DNA from: Conchocele bisecta
Lineage: Eukaryota > Mollusca > Bivalvia > Lucinida > Thyasiridae
Direction of reading: 5' to 3'
DNA length: 64,000 nucleotides
NCBI GenBank assembly: GCA_029237695.1
Contig: CM055274.1
Location: forward strand, 67,019,484 to 67,083,483
Of the stretch, positions 48,338 through 58,918 are shown piece by piece. Position numbers and translations under genes: made by a program. The stretch's first letter is position 1. Every line of letters begins with the position of its first letter. Under the pieces are notes generated by a model. It was not told the DNA's origin. It did not search any database and worked only from the letters and a program-made list of their open reading frames with translations.

Positions 48338-48882
48338 ATAAGGACTGTAACTACTGTAACTAATGTTGTGAGAACCTGTAACTACTGTAACTAATGTTGT
48401 GAGAACCTGTAACTACTGTAACTAATGTTGTGAGAACCTGTAACTCCTGTAACTAATGTTGTGAGAACCTGTAACTACTGTAACTAATGTTGTGAGAACC
48501 TGTAGCTACTGTAACTCCTATAACTAATGTTGTGAGAACCTGTAGCTACTGTAACTAATGTTGTGAGAACCTGTAACTACTGTAACTAATGTTGTGAGAA
48601 CCTGTAACTACTGTAACTAATGTTGTGAGAACCTGTAGCTACTGTAACTAATGTTGTGAGAACCTGTAACTCCTGTAACTAATGTTGTGAGAACCTGTAG
48701 CTACTGTAACTCCTGTAACTAATGTTGTGAGAACCTGTAACCTGTAACTACTGTAACTAATGTTGTGAGAACCTGTAACCTGTAACTAATGTTGTGAGAA
48801 CCTGTAACCTGTAACTACTGTAACTAATGTTGTGAGAACCTGTAACCTGTAACTACTGTAACTAATGTTGTGAGAACCTGTA
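48338..48882 (+). repeat. 31 bp minisatellite, about 16 units
   Basis: The unit TAACTACTGTAACTAATG plus TTGTGAGAACCTG is spaced 31 bp. Variants include extra GTAACTCCT or GTAACCT blocks and an AACTAC to AGCTAC change shared by several units. Confidence 0.93.
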
Positions 48883-49484
48883 GCTAGTTAGTTATCTTAT
48901 ATTTAAGGATGGGAATTGGTTCAAGAGAAAATTAAACCACAATTCTGGAAGTCGGACATCGTCCATTTCGCGAACCTGCAGGTTATAAGTACCTCCCTTG
49001 TCGAGGGGAGAAAACTGACCTGTTTTTTTTTGTTATATAATGTAATATTTTTTGAAAGCTTATAACAATTAATTCTTACTCTTTTGAGAAAGTTTAAATA
49101 CAAATTTATAATGTTGGCTAGTAAATAAAAACATGTTTATGATTACTTAGCATTTAAATTATTGGTGTAATCACAGGCGTTTGAACTCCCCACCCACATA
49201 CCGTTTAGATAAACCACCCATCTGGTCCTATACAACTGATATATAAGTTACTTTACTTATACTACATATAATAGGTGGTGGGGGTGGTGTAGACGGTGGA
49301 GTTCAATCGCCTGTGGTGTAATCTACCGGCTTTCCCTCCCCAAGTCAAGATCGTGAAGTGACATTTTTACGTCACGCTGACTTCGAGATATAAATCGAAA
49401 ACCGAGTGGCGTCGATTGCCTGATATGGAAGGTCATTGAACCAATCCCCACCCTTATATATAAGATAACTAACTAACTAACTAG
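48883..49484. mobile_element. Foldback element with TTAAGGATGGG ends, host of a nested MITE
   Basis: The left end GCTAGTTAGTTATCTTATAT pairs with the right end ATATAAGATAACTAACTAAC; the inverted repeats are about 40 bp and extend through AGGATGGGAATTGGTTCAA. It shares the CTTATATTTAAGGRTGGGAA motif with 33311-34657 and 61307-61348. A smaller element with a clean target duplication sits inside at 49173. Confidence 0.75.
49173..49314. mobile_element. Nested MITE with 9 bp target duplication
   Basis: A 142 bp element with termini ACAGGCGTTTGAACTCC and its near-exact inverse, flanked by GGTGTAATC at 49164-49172 and 49315-49323. A 9 bp duplication fits Mutator-like or Merlin-like transposases. 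The interior has CACCC / GGTGGTGGGGGTGGTG blocks. Confidence 0.85.
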
Positions 49485-50354
49485 CGTCGATTACCGGAGG
49501 GCTGGCCAAATAGTCAACACTAATCATATGAACTCATATCAGGGTTAAATACTATTGTTTTGTACATTCCACAATCAGTAGCAACTGTAGATACGTTTAC
49601 TTGCAAATGCGCATATAGTGCAGCATATCTATATATAGCAACTACGTGTAGATGTGGGTGTATTGGGGTAGATTTGAGGGCATTGGGGTAGATTTGAGTG
49701 CCGTATATTTTGCCGTAATCTGCATTGGCTATATCATTGCGTAAAATATCAACATACATAACAAAGAACTCATATTAATACATAACAGTTAACAGTTTAT
49801 AAAGTATACAAAAACTTTTGCAATAACACACATATAGCACAAGAAAGTTAACATCACATGTATTACGCTGAAACGGTAAGATAGCTTGCTGTTTTACTGT
49901 TGTTGAACGATTTTTTTATGGCGTAGTACCGCGTGTTTTTCTAAGTTAAACCCGCAAACAGATACACAGCGACCGCCACTTAACTCATTAGCATATCTGC
50001 AATGACTGAGAATTTTCATATAGTTACTAAATCCGAGCTAATAGCTCGGATAAAATCAACTACAATCAAAATATCTAACAACAGCTATCAAGGTCAAGGT
50101 CACAATACTATATGTTCAAGGTCACAGAAGGAAAACGGCAAAGTTTTCTTCTTTGTTGTACAGCTATAACGGTATGGTGTACATATATCGTTGAATTATT
50201 ATCCTAGAAAATATATCTCTAGAGATCTGTAAGATAACGTTCTTTTGTTTTCACCAGCCACGACAAAAAAGGAACTTATTTAGTTTCTTACTAGTGGAGC
50301 TCATGATGAGCTAGTACATTAATGCACTCTGGTATGAACATAACGTTATCATTA
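49485..50354. other. No gene seen
   Basis: AT-rich. GGGTAGATTTGAG occurs twice near 49667 and 49685. Extended AGGTCA half-sites are at 50091-50102 and near 50119. Confidence 0.5.
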
Positions 50355-50510
50355 TAGTTCGGGGGTAATCGCCATGAATGCGGCACATCGTGTTAATCTT
50401 TCTTCTCGTGGTTGTTTTATATTATAAACTTTCATAAAATAAGGGTGCCATTTTTTTCCAATTAAGTTCAATGTCATTTCAAGGTCATTGAACTTCAAGA
50501 CAAATTGTAT
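50355..50510 (+). repeat. Dispersed GGGGGCAATTG repeat, copy 2
   Basis: TATAGTTCGGGGGTAATCGC, GCGGCACATCGTGTTAATC, GGGTGCCATTTTTTTCC and TTTCAAGGTCATTGAA occur in the same order as copy 1. Confidence 0.7.
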
Positions 50511-53500
50511 GCTATATATACTTTTTAAACATATTCATTAATACATTTGGCATACAACACTTGTCAATATTTACATTGATATTGATAATAAATTTGTTTG
50601 TGAAATAGAAAAGCAGTCATCAAATATCAATATCATAGTACGTCGCAGATATTGATACCTTTAAATTCAACAATGAAACTGCACATGTTTCGTATTCTTT
50701 GTCATAATTCCGCATTTATTAATCTAAAGTAAGCTTTCCGCAATAATACGATATGTTGAACAATTCTGCAGTAACGTGGTTCATGGCTACTGCAGAATTT
50801 GAAGCTTGGGAGATCCGGTGAAATAGATGTGAAGGAGTGGAAGAGTGAAGAGTAGGCTCCTGGTTACTGTATTAATCTAAATACATGTATTTCTAAAGAA
50901 AAATATATTCAGAAATGTATTTATGCCCCCTATGCGACAGTAAGGAGGCCAGTTCAAGGTAATGGAAAATTAAGAATAAAGCCTAATATAGTATTTATCA
51001 AAAGAACAAAAACAGGATAAATACCATATAATGGTCACCTACTGAATATGTGTGTCAGATTTCATTAATTAAAAGAACACTATTAAAGCAGATATCTTAG
51101 GAAATGATAAGTTCAATGTTATGCTTCATAACGTTTATAATTACTGATTGCTACCTATTAATTTCTAGTAAATTCATATTCGAACGCAGTTCATCATGAC
51201 TCATGCACGGCTATATGCGATAGTTAATGTGTGCGCGTGTCCTGCTACTACCACTGTGTATTGCGCCAGATATTTGTTTTCACGGGTTCATTGGTCTCCT
51301 CTCTGTATCTTCTTTTCTAGTTTGGACAACGTCACAGTCTGGTTAAGATTGAAAATCTAAGCATATATGAGTGTATTCAAGGTTTGTGGTAATGTAGAAT
51401 AATCATTATTAATTTTTGGTGGGATCGTGCTCAGTTACTTCCATACAGGACCCACATTGAGATAGCATCCCCCTTATATATAACCGTGTCTAATTTTCCG
51501 AGTAAAAGGATATGTACGAAATCCAAATGAGGATGGATTCACTGTTAACCAGACACCATACTAGAGGCTCTATATAGTCAGCTTCTTTCATACTAAATAA
51601 TAGCACCAATTTATTATTAAAATAGCAACTTTCACATACGATATGTAAGGAGCAATGCATTACAACGATATATAGCTAACAAATCAGACAGATCAGCACG
51701 TATCCACAAAAGGCTTATTTACTAATGTATAATGGCTACCAGCAGTCTGTTGTGCCATCCGACTATGCACAACGATATTTTATTGCATAAACCATGCTGG
51801 CTCTTGATAAAAACAGACAATCAATTTTAAAATACAAGCATGATGACAGATAACGATTAGCACATGATATGACATATTAGCATGCATTGTATACTTTCTC
51901 CACTGTAACGGATATCATAGGAGAACGTGACCAAGCCCACAATCAGCTCTGAATACAGAGCATTCTGACATATGCTCTTCCTTATATAATATAAGCTCAT
52001 AAAATAGCATATATAATGGTTAAGTGCCTCGTTAAAATTGCTGTTCTCCTAAATTGTGCATTTTATAGTATTACCATGTTGACATTATTTACCATGAGTC
52101 TACGGTCCATATGGTTTTCTGCTTTCTAGTATACAAATATAAACATGCGATGATTTTGCAAATAACCCAGTCTTGTGACCTTCATTATGAGGAAGCTTAT
52201 CATTACTGGAATGATTAAATTACATAAAATAACCAGTATCTGTTTCTAACTGAGTTCTAAAAATAGCATATGATATGCAAATACCATTCTGGGAATTGCT
52301 CTGATTTTCTGAATGCAGTGTATGTATCAGATTCAGCTTAACACGAATATTAATTTCACATTATGGAAAAGATTATATCATTGTAGCTACATATTCCATA
52401 GTTTGTATATACGGTACATTGTATATACGGTACATTGTATTGCTGAAAACTAATTTAGTCCATGCAGGTGCCATGAATATCACCACCTTCAAAAGTGTTA
52501 TATAACTCTACATGCCATTCATACAACACATAAGCAGAGCCGTATGACCAAAATATTCCCTGGTATGAGGTAACCATGAGCACGCTATAAACCTATTTAC
52601 TATATGTGAACACCTAGTCAAGTGAGCAACTCCTTATGACCACAATGAACAGTATTTATATTAAGCATGTAGCAAATATGTGTAACTATTCCAGCTAAGT
52701 CATATCTTGTGCAGCATGTTCACAAATTAAGGAGCATACAGGTACCTAATCGAGTATGTGACATAATTTTCTTATGCTAATTCGCACCGTGAGTGCTAGA
52801 TTCTTTGATAATGAACATGTGGGTATCGACACAGCTAGTATGTTCGAACAAATGTGTATACACATGTGTGTGAAGTGTGTATATATTTGACTAGCAACTC
52901 TGATGTAAACCATAACTAGATTCATAGAATAGTTGACACATATATTCCTGGTGTATTGTTAGAATCTTTGATATTGAACTCTTGGATTAAAGCATGCACG
53001 TGAAGTTCACTATTTGACATTTCCACTGGTTTATACTTGGCAAATCTTTTTATTTTGGTGGTCATTTTGAAAGTAAACATGATTTCCGTGCTTATTATGC
53101 CGTTGCTAGTAAAGACCATATTAGCAATAGCCGATCATGTTGACTTAATTCACTTTTTTATTCAAATATATGGATGTGTGCACCGGCATCACTACTAAGT
53201 TATTTTAGCCTGTATTTATAATAAAAAATTCAAAGGCAGTTTGGCGGCCATTTTGAAATTTAAATATGGTAAAGTATAAGAAACTACATCAGTAAATTAC
53301 TTATACGATACTTTGAACTACAACTATTGGTATATATACATGAAATTACGCTCCTACGTATCTTACATACTAGCCTACTTGAAAATGTAGTATTTTGGCG
53401 GCCATTTTAAAAATATAACCGCCGTACTTTGAAAATACTTGTGTGTTTCTGCTAGTAATATGCAGAACATCTATTATTCCGATCTTCTGAGCAATTTATA

Positions 53501-53564
53501 CGTTATAAATTCAATAAGAACTGCAAATTATCATATCCCTATCATTATTCGGACACCAAGCATG
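50511..53564. other. Long AT-rich stretch, no gene seen
   Basis: There is a 12 bp-stem hairpin at 50762-50799 (AATTCTGCAGTA). TATACGGTACATTGTA is doubled at 52410-52440. From about 52790 to 53420, diverged units share TTAGAATCTTTGAT and GGCGGCCATTTTGAAA blocks (53056, 53243 and 53396, spaced 150-190 bp), another worn tandem family. No open frame of note. Confidence 0.55.
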
Positions 53565-53735
53565 TATGAAGTTCAATGACCTTGACATGACCTTGGCCGT
53601 GGTTTAAAAAAATGGCACCCGGATTTTTTGGAAACCTTATACATACAAGTTTATAAAATCATCGGGTGCCAAAAATTAACATGAGGTGCCGGATTTGTGT
53701 ACGTATATGTACATTTGCCCCCGGACTACTATGGC
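53565..53735 (-). repeat. Dispersed GGGGGCAATTG repeat, copy 3 (reverse)
   Basis: Reads TTCAATGACCTTGACATG, AAAATGGCACCCGG, AACATGAGGTGCCGG and TTTGCCCCCGGACTACTATG, the reverse of copies 1 and 2. Confidence 0.7.
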
Positions 53736-53772
53736 ATAGATCCTAGGCGATATAGTCATATATGTACATGTA

Positions 53773-53950
53773 CAGTGGAACCTCTCTAAATCGAACACCA
53801 AGAAAACACATGTGATCTTTGATGAGTTTATTGGTCATTTATCTCAGGTGATAATGGCTGTTCGTTATTATATCGCATAGCAGACAACTATGGCTCCGAC
53901 TGATCAAGTGCCTGATTTACAGTGAAACCTCTGTAAGCCGGACAAACTGC
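53773..53950. mobile_element. CAGTGGAACC-type element, related to 31669
   Basis: TA then CAGTGGAACCTCTCTAAATC, AACACATGTGATCTTTGATG and TATCTCAGGTGATAATGGCT match the element at 31669. Instead of an inverted right end, a second direct terminus, TACAGTGAAACCTCTGTAAG, follows at 53918, so it is rearranged or two pieces are joined. Confidence 0.6.
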
Positions 53951-54423
53951 ATAACACTAACACATACCACTGGTATGTGTATTATATATCATTCGTTTGG
54001 GTTCGATTTACGTCATACATATATTAACCACGCCCATGCACCCACAATCATTGCCATTTGTCCTTGAATGTCCGTTGGCACTTGGTGAATGAAACATTGT
54101 GTATGCCTCTATGTTATAGTACTGACACATACTGACTGTATGGGATATGACATATGATGATCAGTGTCTACACCGGTTGCAAATGCTCTAAGGTTCTTTT
54201 GTAAGCATATGGACCATCTACAGAATACATCTGTATTCAGTCATTCAGGAGGTTGAAATATGCAGTAAAATATCGACCAGTTCGGAATGGAAATCGTCTA
54301 TAAAGCGGAATATTTATTGAACTATCTCGCACACCATCCTTCACACAGTCACTGGGGAGATGCGACTGTTACATGCGGCCGATGACTGATAATACATAGA
54401 GGTTCTTATACGAGTGCTGATTT
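53951..54423. other. No gene seen
   Basis: Single-copy DNA, nothing recognised. Confidence 0.5.
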
Positions 54424-54735
54424 CTACGGAGCCCCGCAGGGGACGTAGAATTCTTTTTTTATTAATTCGTGACCACGAAATAACAATTCGTTCCCTGAAT
54501 TTAACAATTCGTTCCCACGATTTAACAATTCGTTCCCACGAATTAACAATTCGTTACCTCAATATAACAATTCGTTCCCACGGGAACGAATTGTTAATTT
54601 GTGGGAACGAATTGTTATATCGTGGGAACGAATTGTTAATTCGAGGGAAGGAAATGTTAAATTGAGGAAACGAATTGTTATTCCGTGGGAACGAATTAAT
54701 AAAAAAAGACCCATGTCTCCTGCGGGGGTCCGTAG
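54424..54735. mobile_element. AACGAATTG-array element, copy 3 (both ends present)
   Basis: A 312 bp element. The left end CTACGGAGCCCCGCAGGGGA and a right end of the matching inverse enclose opposed arrays of the unit GGGAACGAATTGTTAATTCG that meet near 54578. Flanks are ATTT and ACTT, a possible worn 4 bp duplication. Confidence 0.9.
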
Positions 54736-55189
54736 ACTTCATGAGATATTGACTAAACTTTTTTAACTTTTACCGCAATGCAATGCCGAATTTCTTATGA
54801 AATCAGTCAACGGGTTTAATAAATATCATATTAAATCAATACAAATATTATACATGGCCATACGTTGAAGCTAGGTCATACGAATTATGACCCGGGTTAA
54901 ATCTGTACTAATAATTTAGCACGTTTTCAGTAGCTGCGTCATTCCTATATTTACATTTTTGGGATGCCCATAACAGCATTTCGTTGTATTTAGAAATCGA
55001 CAAAGACATGCACCAATTGATTTCGTCTATCTGTATTTCATACATACGTACATGTATGTCCATATGTATCTTGTGTATACTAAGCCAAAGAAAGCCAGCG
55101 TATGAGAAAACCATCATGCAGTTGCAGGCTGGCATACATGTATTAGTGCAAGATGCCATTGAACATATATGCAGTCTGATGGGTTCTGT
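54736..55189. other. No gene seen; fragment shared with palindrome arm
   Basis: 54790-54845 (TTATGAAATCAGTCAACGGG and AATAAATATCATATTAAATC) matches the arm sequence at 12196-12240 and its mirror near 8878-8918, so this is a dispersed repeat fragment rather than unique arm DNA. Confidence 0.6.
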
Positions 55190-55885
55190 CCAATTTAACA
55201 TTGAAACTGGCTAAATCGATTACGCGGAAAAATAGATAAATGTAAAAAAAAGGTCAGATGATGGATATTGGGCACCCGTTGGTTATGAAGCTGTGCAAGT
55301 AAGGTGGTACTAGATGGTACATAAAGTGGAAAACGGATATAAACACGAAAACTTAATGATGAAAATTACTAAGGCAGAAATAATAGGTCAAGGTAAAAAA
55401 AAAGGTTACATGTTGGATAGTGATATGTGGCGGACAACAGTTGGTTATGAAGTTGTGCAAGTATGGTGGTCCTAGGTGGTACAATAAGTGGGAAACAGAT
55501 TTAAGCACCAAAACTTAACATTGAAAATGGCTAAGTCAATTTCGTGAAAATAATATGTCAATGTCAGAAAAAGGTCACATGTTGGATAGTTGTATGTGTC
55601 GGCTACCCGATGGTTATGGCGTTGTGCAAGTATGGTGGTCCTAGGTGGTACAATAACAGATAAAATGACATAAACACAAACACTTAACATTAAAAACGGC
55701 TAAGTCGATTAAGCGGATAAAATGCTGGATTGTGGTATGTGATGGGCACCCGCTGGTTATAAAGGTGTACAGTAATGGTGAGTCTATGTGGTACAGTAAC
55801 AGAGAACTGGACCTAGACAAGAAAACTTAATATTGGAATTGGACGCCGGCGTTCACCAATCCAACAGCCGGGATTTTTTCGTAAA
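55190..55885 (-). repeat. T2 tandem array outside the palindrome
   Basis: Four units marked by GTTGGTTATGAAGTTGTGCA-like blocks at 55271, 55437, 55606 and 55748, reverse to the left-arm T2 array. It ends in CCAATCCAACAGCCGGGATT, the reverse of the segment that borders T2 in the left arm near 2030. The family therefore has a defined edge. Confidence 0.8.
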
Positions 55886-56736
55886 TCAATATACATGTAA
55901 ATGCTTTGCAACTAAAGGTAAACTCCTGCAGAAACGTTGTATCTGTACAGCGCAGATCTGCATTGTATATACCACAGCTTGTATACTAGCCTTTAAACTG
56001 GCGATACCATCCCCATCATTTTAACCGGCACGTATCAGGCATTTAAGCTGCCTCTCTGTCTGCCGACGATGTTATATAATACCCAGGGGTATCCGTTCTT
56101 TAGCGCTGCAAAAATGCTCCAGGAGATAGATAGTTAGGAAACTGTGTGGGGCTAAATTGCTTGTATAACCCACTGTGAGTGCGAGTATACTTGCCATTAA
56201 AGGCACTCTGTCTGAGATACGCAAATAATGTGATGTGACTCTTCAGTAATGAATACATAAAACTATATAGTAGTATTGAGCAGTGAAATTAGAATACCCT
56301 ATTATGGTGCCAGGTCCTCATTGCACCAGAGTCAGTGTTGTAATATGTATATAAAGAACATGAATATCGGTAAATGTATAGATGTATGTATGTGTGTTAT
56401 TGTACCAACACTACTCGGAAGCAGTGTTGGTACATGTAAAGGAATATGTATTACAATAGTGTGATCGACTGTGAAGGATGGTAACGGACAGATCATCAAT
56501 ACTGGGAAATTGGTCATGATCCTATTAAGGAAGTATATCGAGTTCATGGACAGTTGTTTCATTTAGACATAATCTACCGCCGGATGTCGATGAGGCACAT
56601 GTGGAGCTAATACCGGTTCGTCTGCTCTGCAGTGCTACATGTACATGTATATTGTTATTTATATCATTTAAGTTTAGTTGTGGAAAACATTTTGTATCGA
56701 TAGCCCGAGTTCTTGATTGTCAATAAACATCATCAG
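55886..56736. other. No gene seen; one hairpin
   Basis: A hairpin TGTACCAACACT / AGTGTTGGTACA at 56401-56434 (12 bp stem, 10-base loop). Otherwise nothing recognised. Confidence 0.55.
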
Positions 56737-56986
56737 GGGGCCGTTTCACTTAACTTCGTACGACTAAAATGTTCGTAAGTGCGAAATTATGATTCTGTAA
56801 ATTTCACATTAACGATGTTTTCTTGTAAACAATTACTGGATTTACATTCATTGAGCATAGGCTGCATAAATTATGCAGCCTCTAGCTATGTTCAACAAAT
56901 GTAAATCCATTACTTAAAATGTCCAGACGATTCTACATTTGCACTTACGAACATTTTAGTCGTACGAAGTTTAGTGAAACGGCCCC
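56737..56986. mobile_element. Foldback MITE, CWG-targeted family, independent copy
   Basis: A 250 bp copy flanked by CAG at 56734-56736 and 56987-56989. The central hairpin is altered (GGCTGCATAAATTATGCAGCC), with extra bases in the right half. Confidence 0.88.
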
Positions 56987-57026
56987 CAGGTTCGGCGACG
57001 AATGCGTAGACTCGGGTTGCCTACAG

Positions 57027-57143
57027 CACACCATTAGTACAAGTAGCACACCATTAGTACAAGTAGCACACCATTAGTACATGTACCACCATTATACAAG
57101 TAGCACACCATTAGTACATGTAGCACACCATTAGTACAAGTAG
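57027..57143 (+). repeat. 20 bp tandem repeat, six copies
   Basis: GCACACCATTAGTACAAGTA in six near-exact copies, one of them with a small internal deletion. Confidence 0.93.
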
Positions 57144-57604
57144 TTCCTGTCTCAGTGTACATGGTGTACGTGATGACGTTTAATGCATTTTCATCCAAGG
57201 TCATTGTTATTATGGTGAACGTTAGATGTTCGCAGCAAACGTGTTGATCCATCTGCAAGATAGATAGCCAGACGACTTAATTGCAGCAGTGTGACATTTT
57301 GCCGGAAATGACATGTCATTTCCAGCTGGCACACCATTGTGAGATAATAGTCACACCACGAGAATATATATGGTGACTGGAGAAATGGTGCAGACGGCAT
57401 CTGTGGCCAGCCTACGTCCCGATCTATTTCCACCAAACATAACCCGAATGTTCTGTCTGTACTACAGTGCTACTGTAAATCGCCCATGCGTTACATACAG
57501 ATAATTGACTTTACACCAAACATAACTATTGTATACAAGCTCATGTTGTGTAATAATCAGATGACACTCTGCTGTTTGTTAAACGCACCATAGCTGCTTC
57601 ACTG
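57144..57604. other. No gene seen
   Basis: Contains a perfect 20 bp palindrome GGAAATGACATGTCATTTCC at 57304-57323. Nothing else recognised. Confidence 0.5.
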
Positions 57605-57690
57605 GCTGAATGGCGAATAGTGAAGAACCTGAGTAGAATTCGCGGATGCGCAGGCTGCTCTGGATCTACACTGGTCGCAATAGCCATGAA
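57605..57690. repeat. Dispersed GGCGAATAGTG...CACTGGTCGC repeat
   Basis: GAATGGCGAATAGTGAAG through GCGGATGCGCAGGCTGCTCT to CTACACTGGTCGCAATAG; this is the most complete copy of the dispersed palindromic repeat family. Confidence 0.65.
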
Positions 57691-57772
57691 ATACATTTAT
57701 CTTCACACACAAAAAAGCACATATTCAGTAATGGTCGCCGTCAGATCAAACGGGACGTATTCAGTCTGTAAC

Positions 57773-58152
57773 ATACGAAGCACCGCAAGGGACGCTGGTT
57801 TATTTTTCTTATTAATTCGTTCCCACGAAATAGCAATTCGATCCCACGATATAACAATTCGTTCCCACGATGATATAACAATTCGTTCCCACGATGATAT
57901 AACAATTCGTTCCCTCAATGTAACAATTCGTTCCCACGAAATAAGAATTGGTTCCCACGGGAACGAATTGCTAATTCGTGGGAATGAATTGTTATACCGT
58001 GTGAACGAATTGTTAATTCGAGGAAGCGAATTGTTAAATTGAGGGAACGAATTGTTATATCGTGGGAACGAATTCCTATTTCGTGGGAACGAATTGTCAA
58101 TTCGGGAACGAATTAATAAAAAAAAATCTATGTCCCCTGCGGGGCTTCGTAG
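57773..58152. mobile_element. AACGAATTG-array element, copy 4 (complete, 4 bp duplication)
   Basis: A 380 bp element with ends ATACGAAGCACCGCAAGGGA and the inverse, flanked by TAAC at 57769-57772 and 58153-58156. The left half has units reading AATTCGTTCCCACGATATAAC (one variant has an added GAT, giving ACGATGATATAAC twice). The right half has the reverse complement. The halves meet near 57956. Confidence 0.9.
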
Positions 58153-58683
58153 TAACCAGTATAACGCTGGATGGGATCAAACACCCGTACAGACGGACAC
58201 GGGTCTAAACCTTCAATTACGTGAACAGAGAATCAAAAATCAAACAATGTCTTGAAATAAAACGAATGTAAACTGCAAAGGGTTGAGATTGGTTTTAGCA
58301 TCAATTTAAATTTCCGCCAGCAAACTTTAAGAAGAAAATACTCCAATTAAACGTATTAAGTGTAATTCATGAACGATATAAAACGTGCACAAGTTCCCAA
58401 TCAGTTTTTATATTACTTCACCAGTAAATAATGTGAAAGAACATACATAGTCTGTTTGTTTTTTCACAGAATCACTCTCAATACATACCCCCACGCGGCC
58501 GCTTAACAGAGAAAGAACTTTGTTCGGCCTTACATGTATCTACCTGCCGTAGCAGACTAGACTGGTAACACATGTCAAACAAATAACCTATCTTCTACCA
58601 TGGTGTTCCGCATATGCAAGGTGTATGATCACGTGGTACTAACAACAGCAACAAGTACGTATTATTTGATAGTGTCCTTATTA
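58153..58683. other. No gene seen
   Basis: AT-rich DNA, nothing recognised. Confidence 0.5.
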
Positions 58684-58918
58684 CGTAACGAATTTTGATG
58701 AAATATGGCGCATCAAACGCGTCTTGATAAGCTGCATTTTGTGGTCTCTGTACGTTGGCCCAAACTTATGTCGTTTTTGCGAAGAATCGATTTCCGTGTC
58801 TACAGACACGGAAATCGATTCTTCGCAAAAACGACATAAGTCTGTGCCGAACTGCCTGGGTGACCAAATGCAGCTCATGAAGAAGCGTTTGCTGCGCTAT
58901 ATTTCATCAAAATCCGTT
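58684..58918. mobile_element. Foldback element with perfect 38 bp core stem
   Basis: The outer arms AATTTTGATGAAATATGGCG and TATATTTCATCAAAATCCGT pair imperfectly. The core 58764-58801 / 58804-58841 is perfect, with a 2-base loop. It is non-coding: the similar open frames on both strands come from the symmetry. Confidence 0.85.

Noticed and set aside
54414..58255. Open frames encoding repeated ITIRSH or WERIVIS peptides
   Set aside because: They are translations of the 21 bp unit in AACGAATTG-array elements. The same pattern appears on both strands and depends only on the unit length being near a multiple of three.
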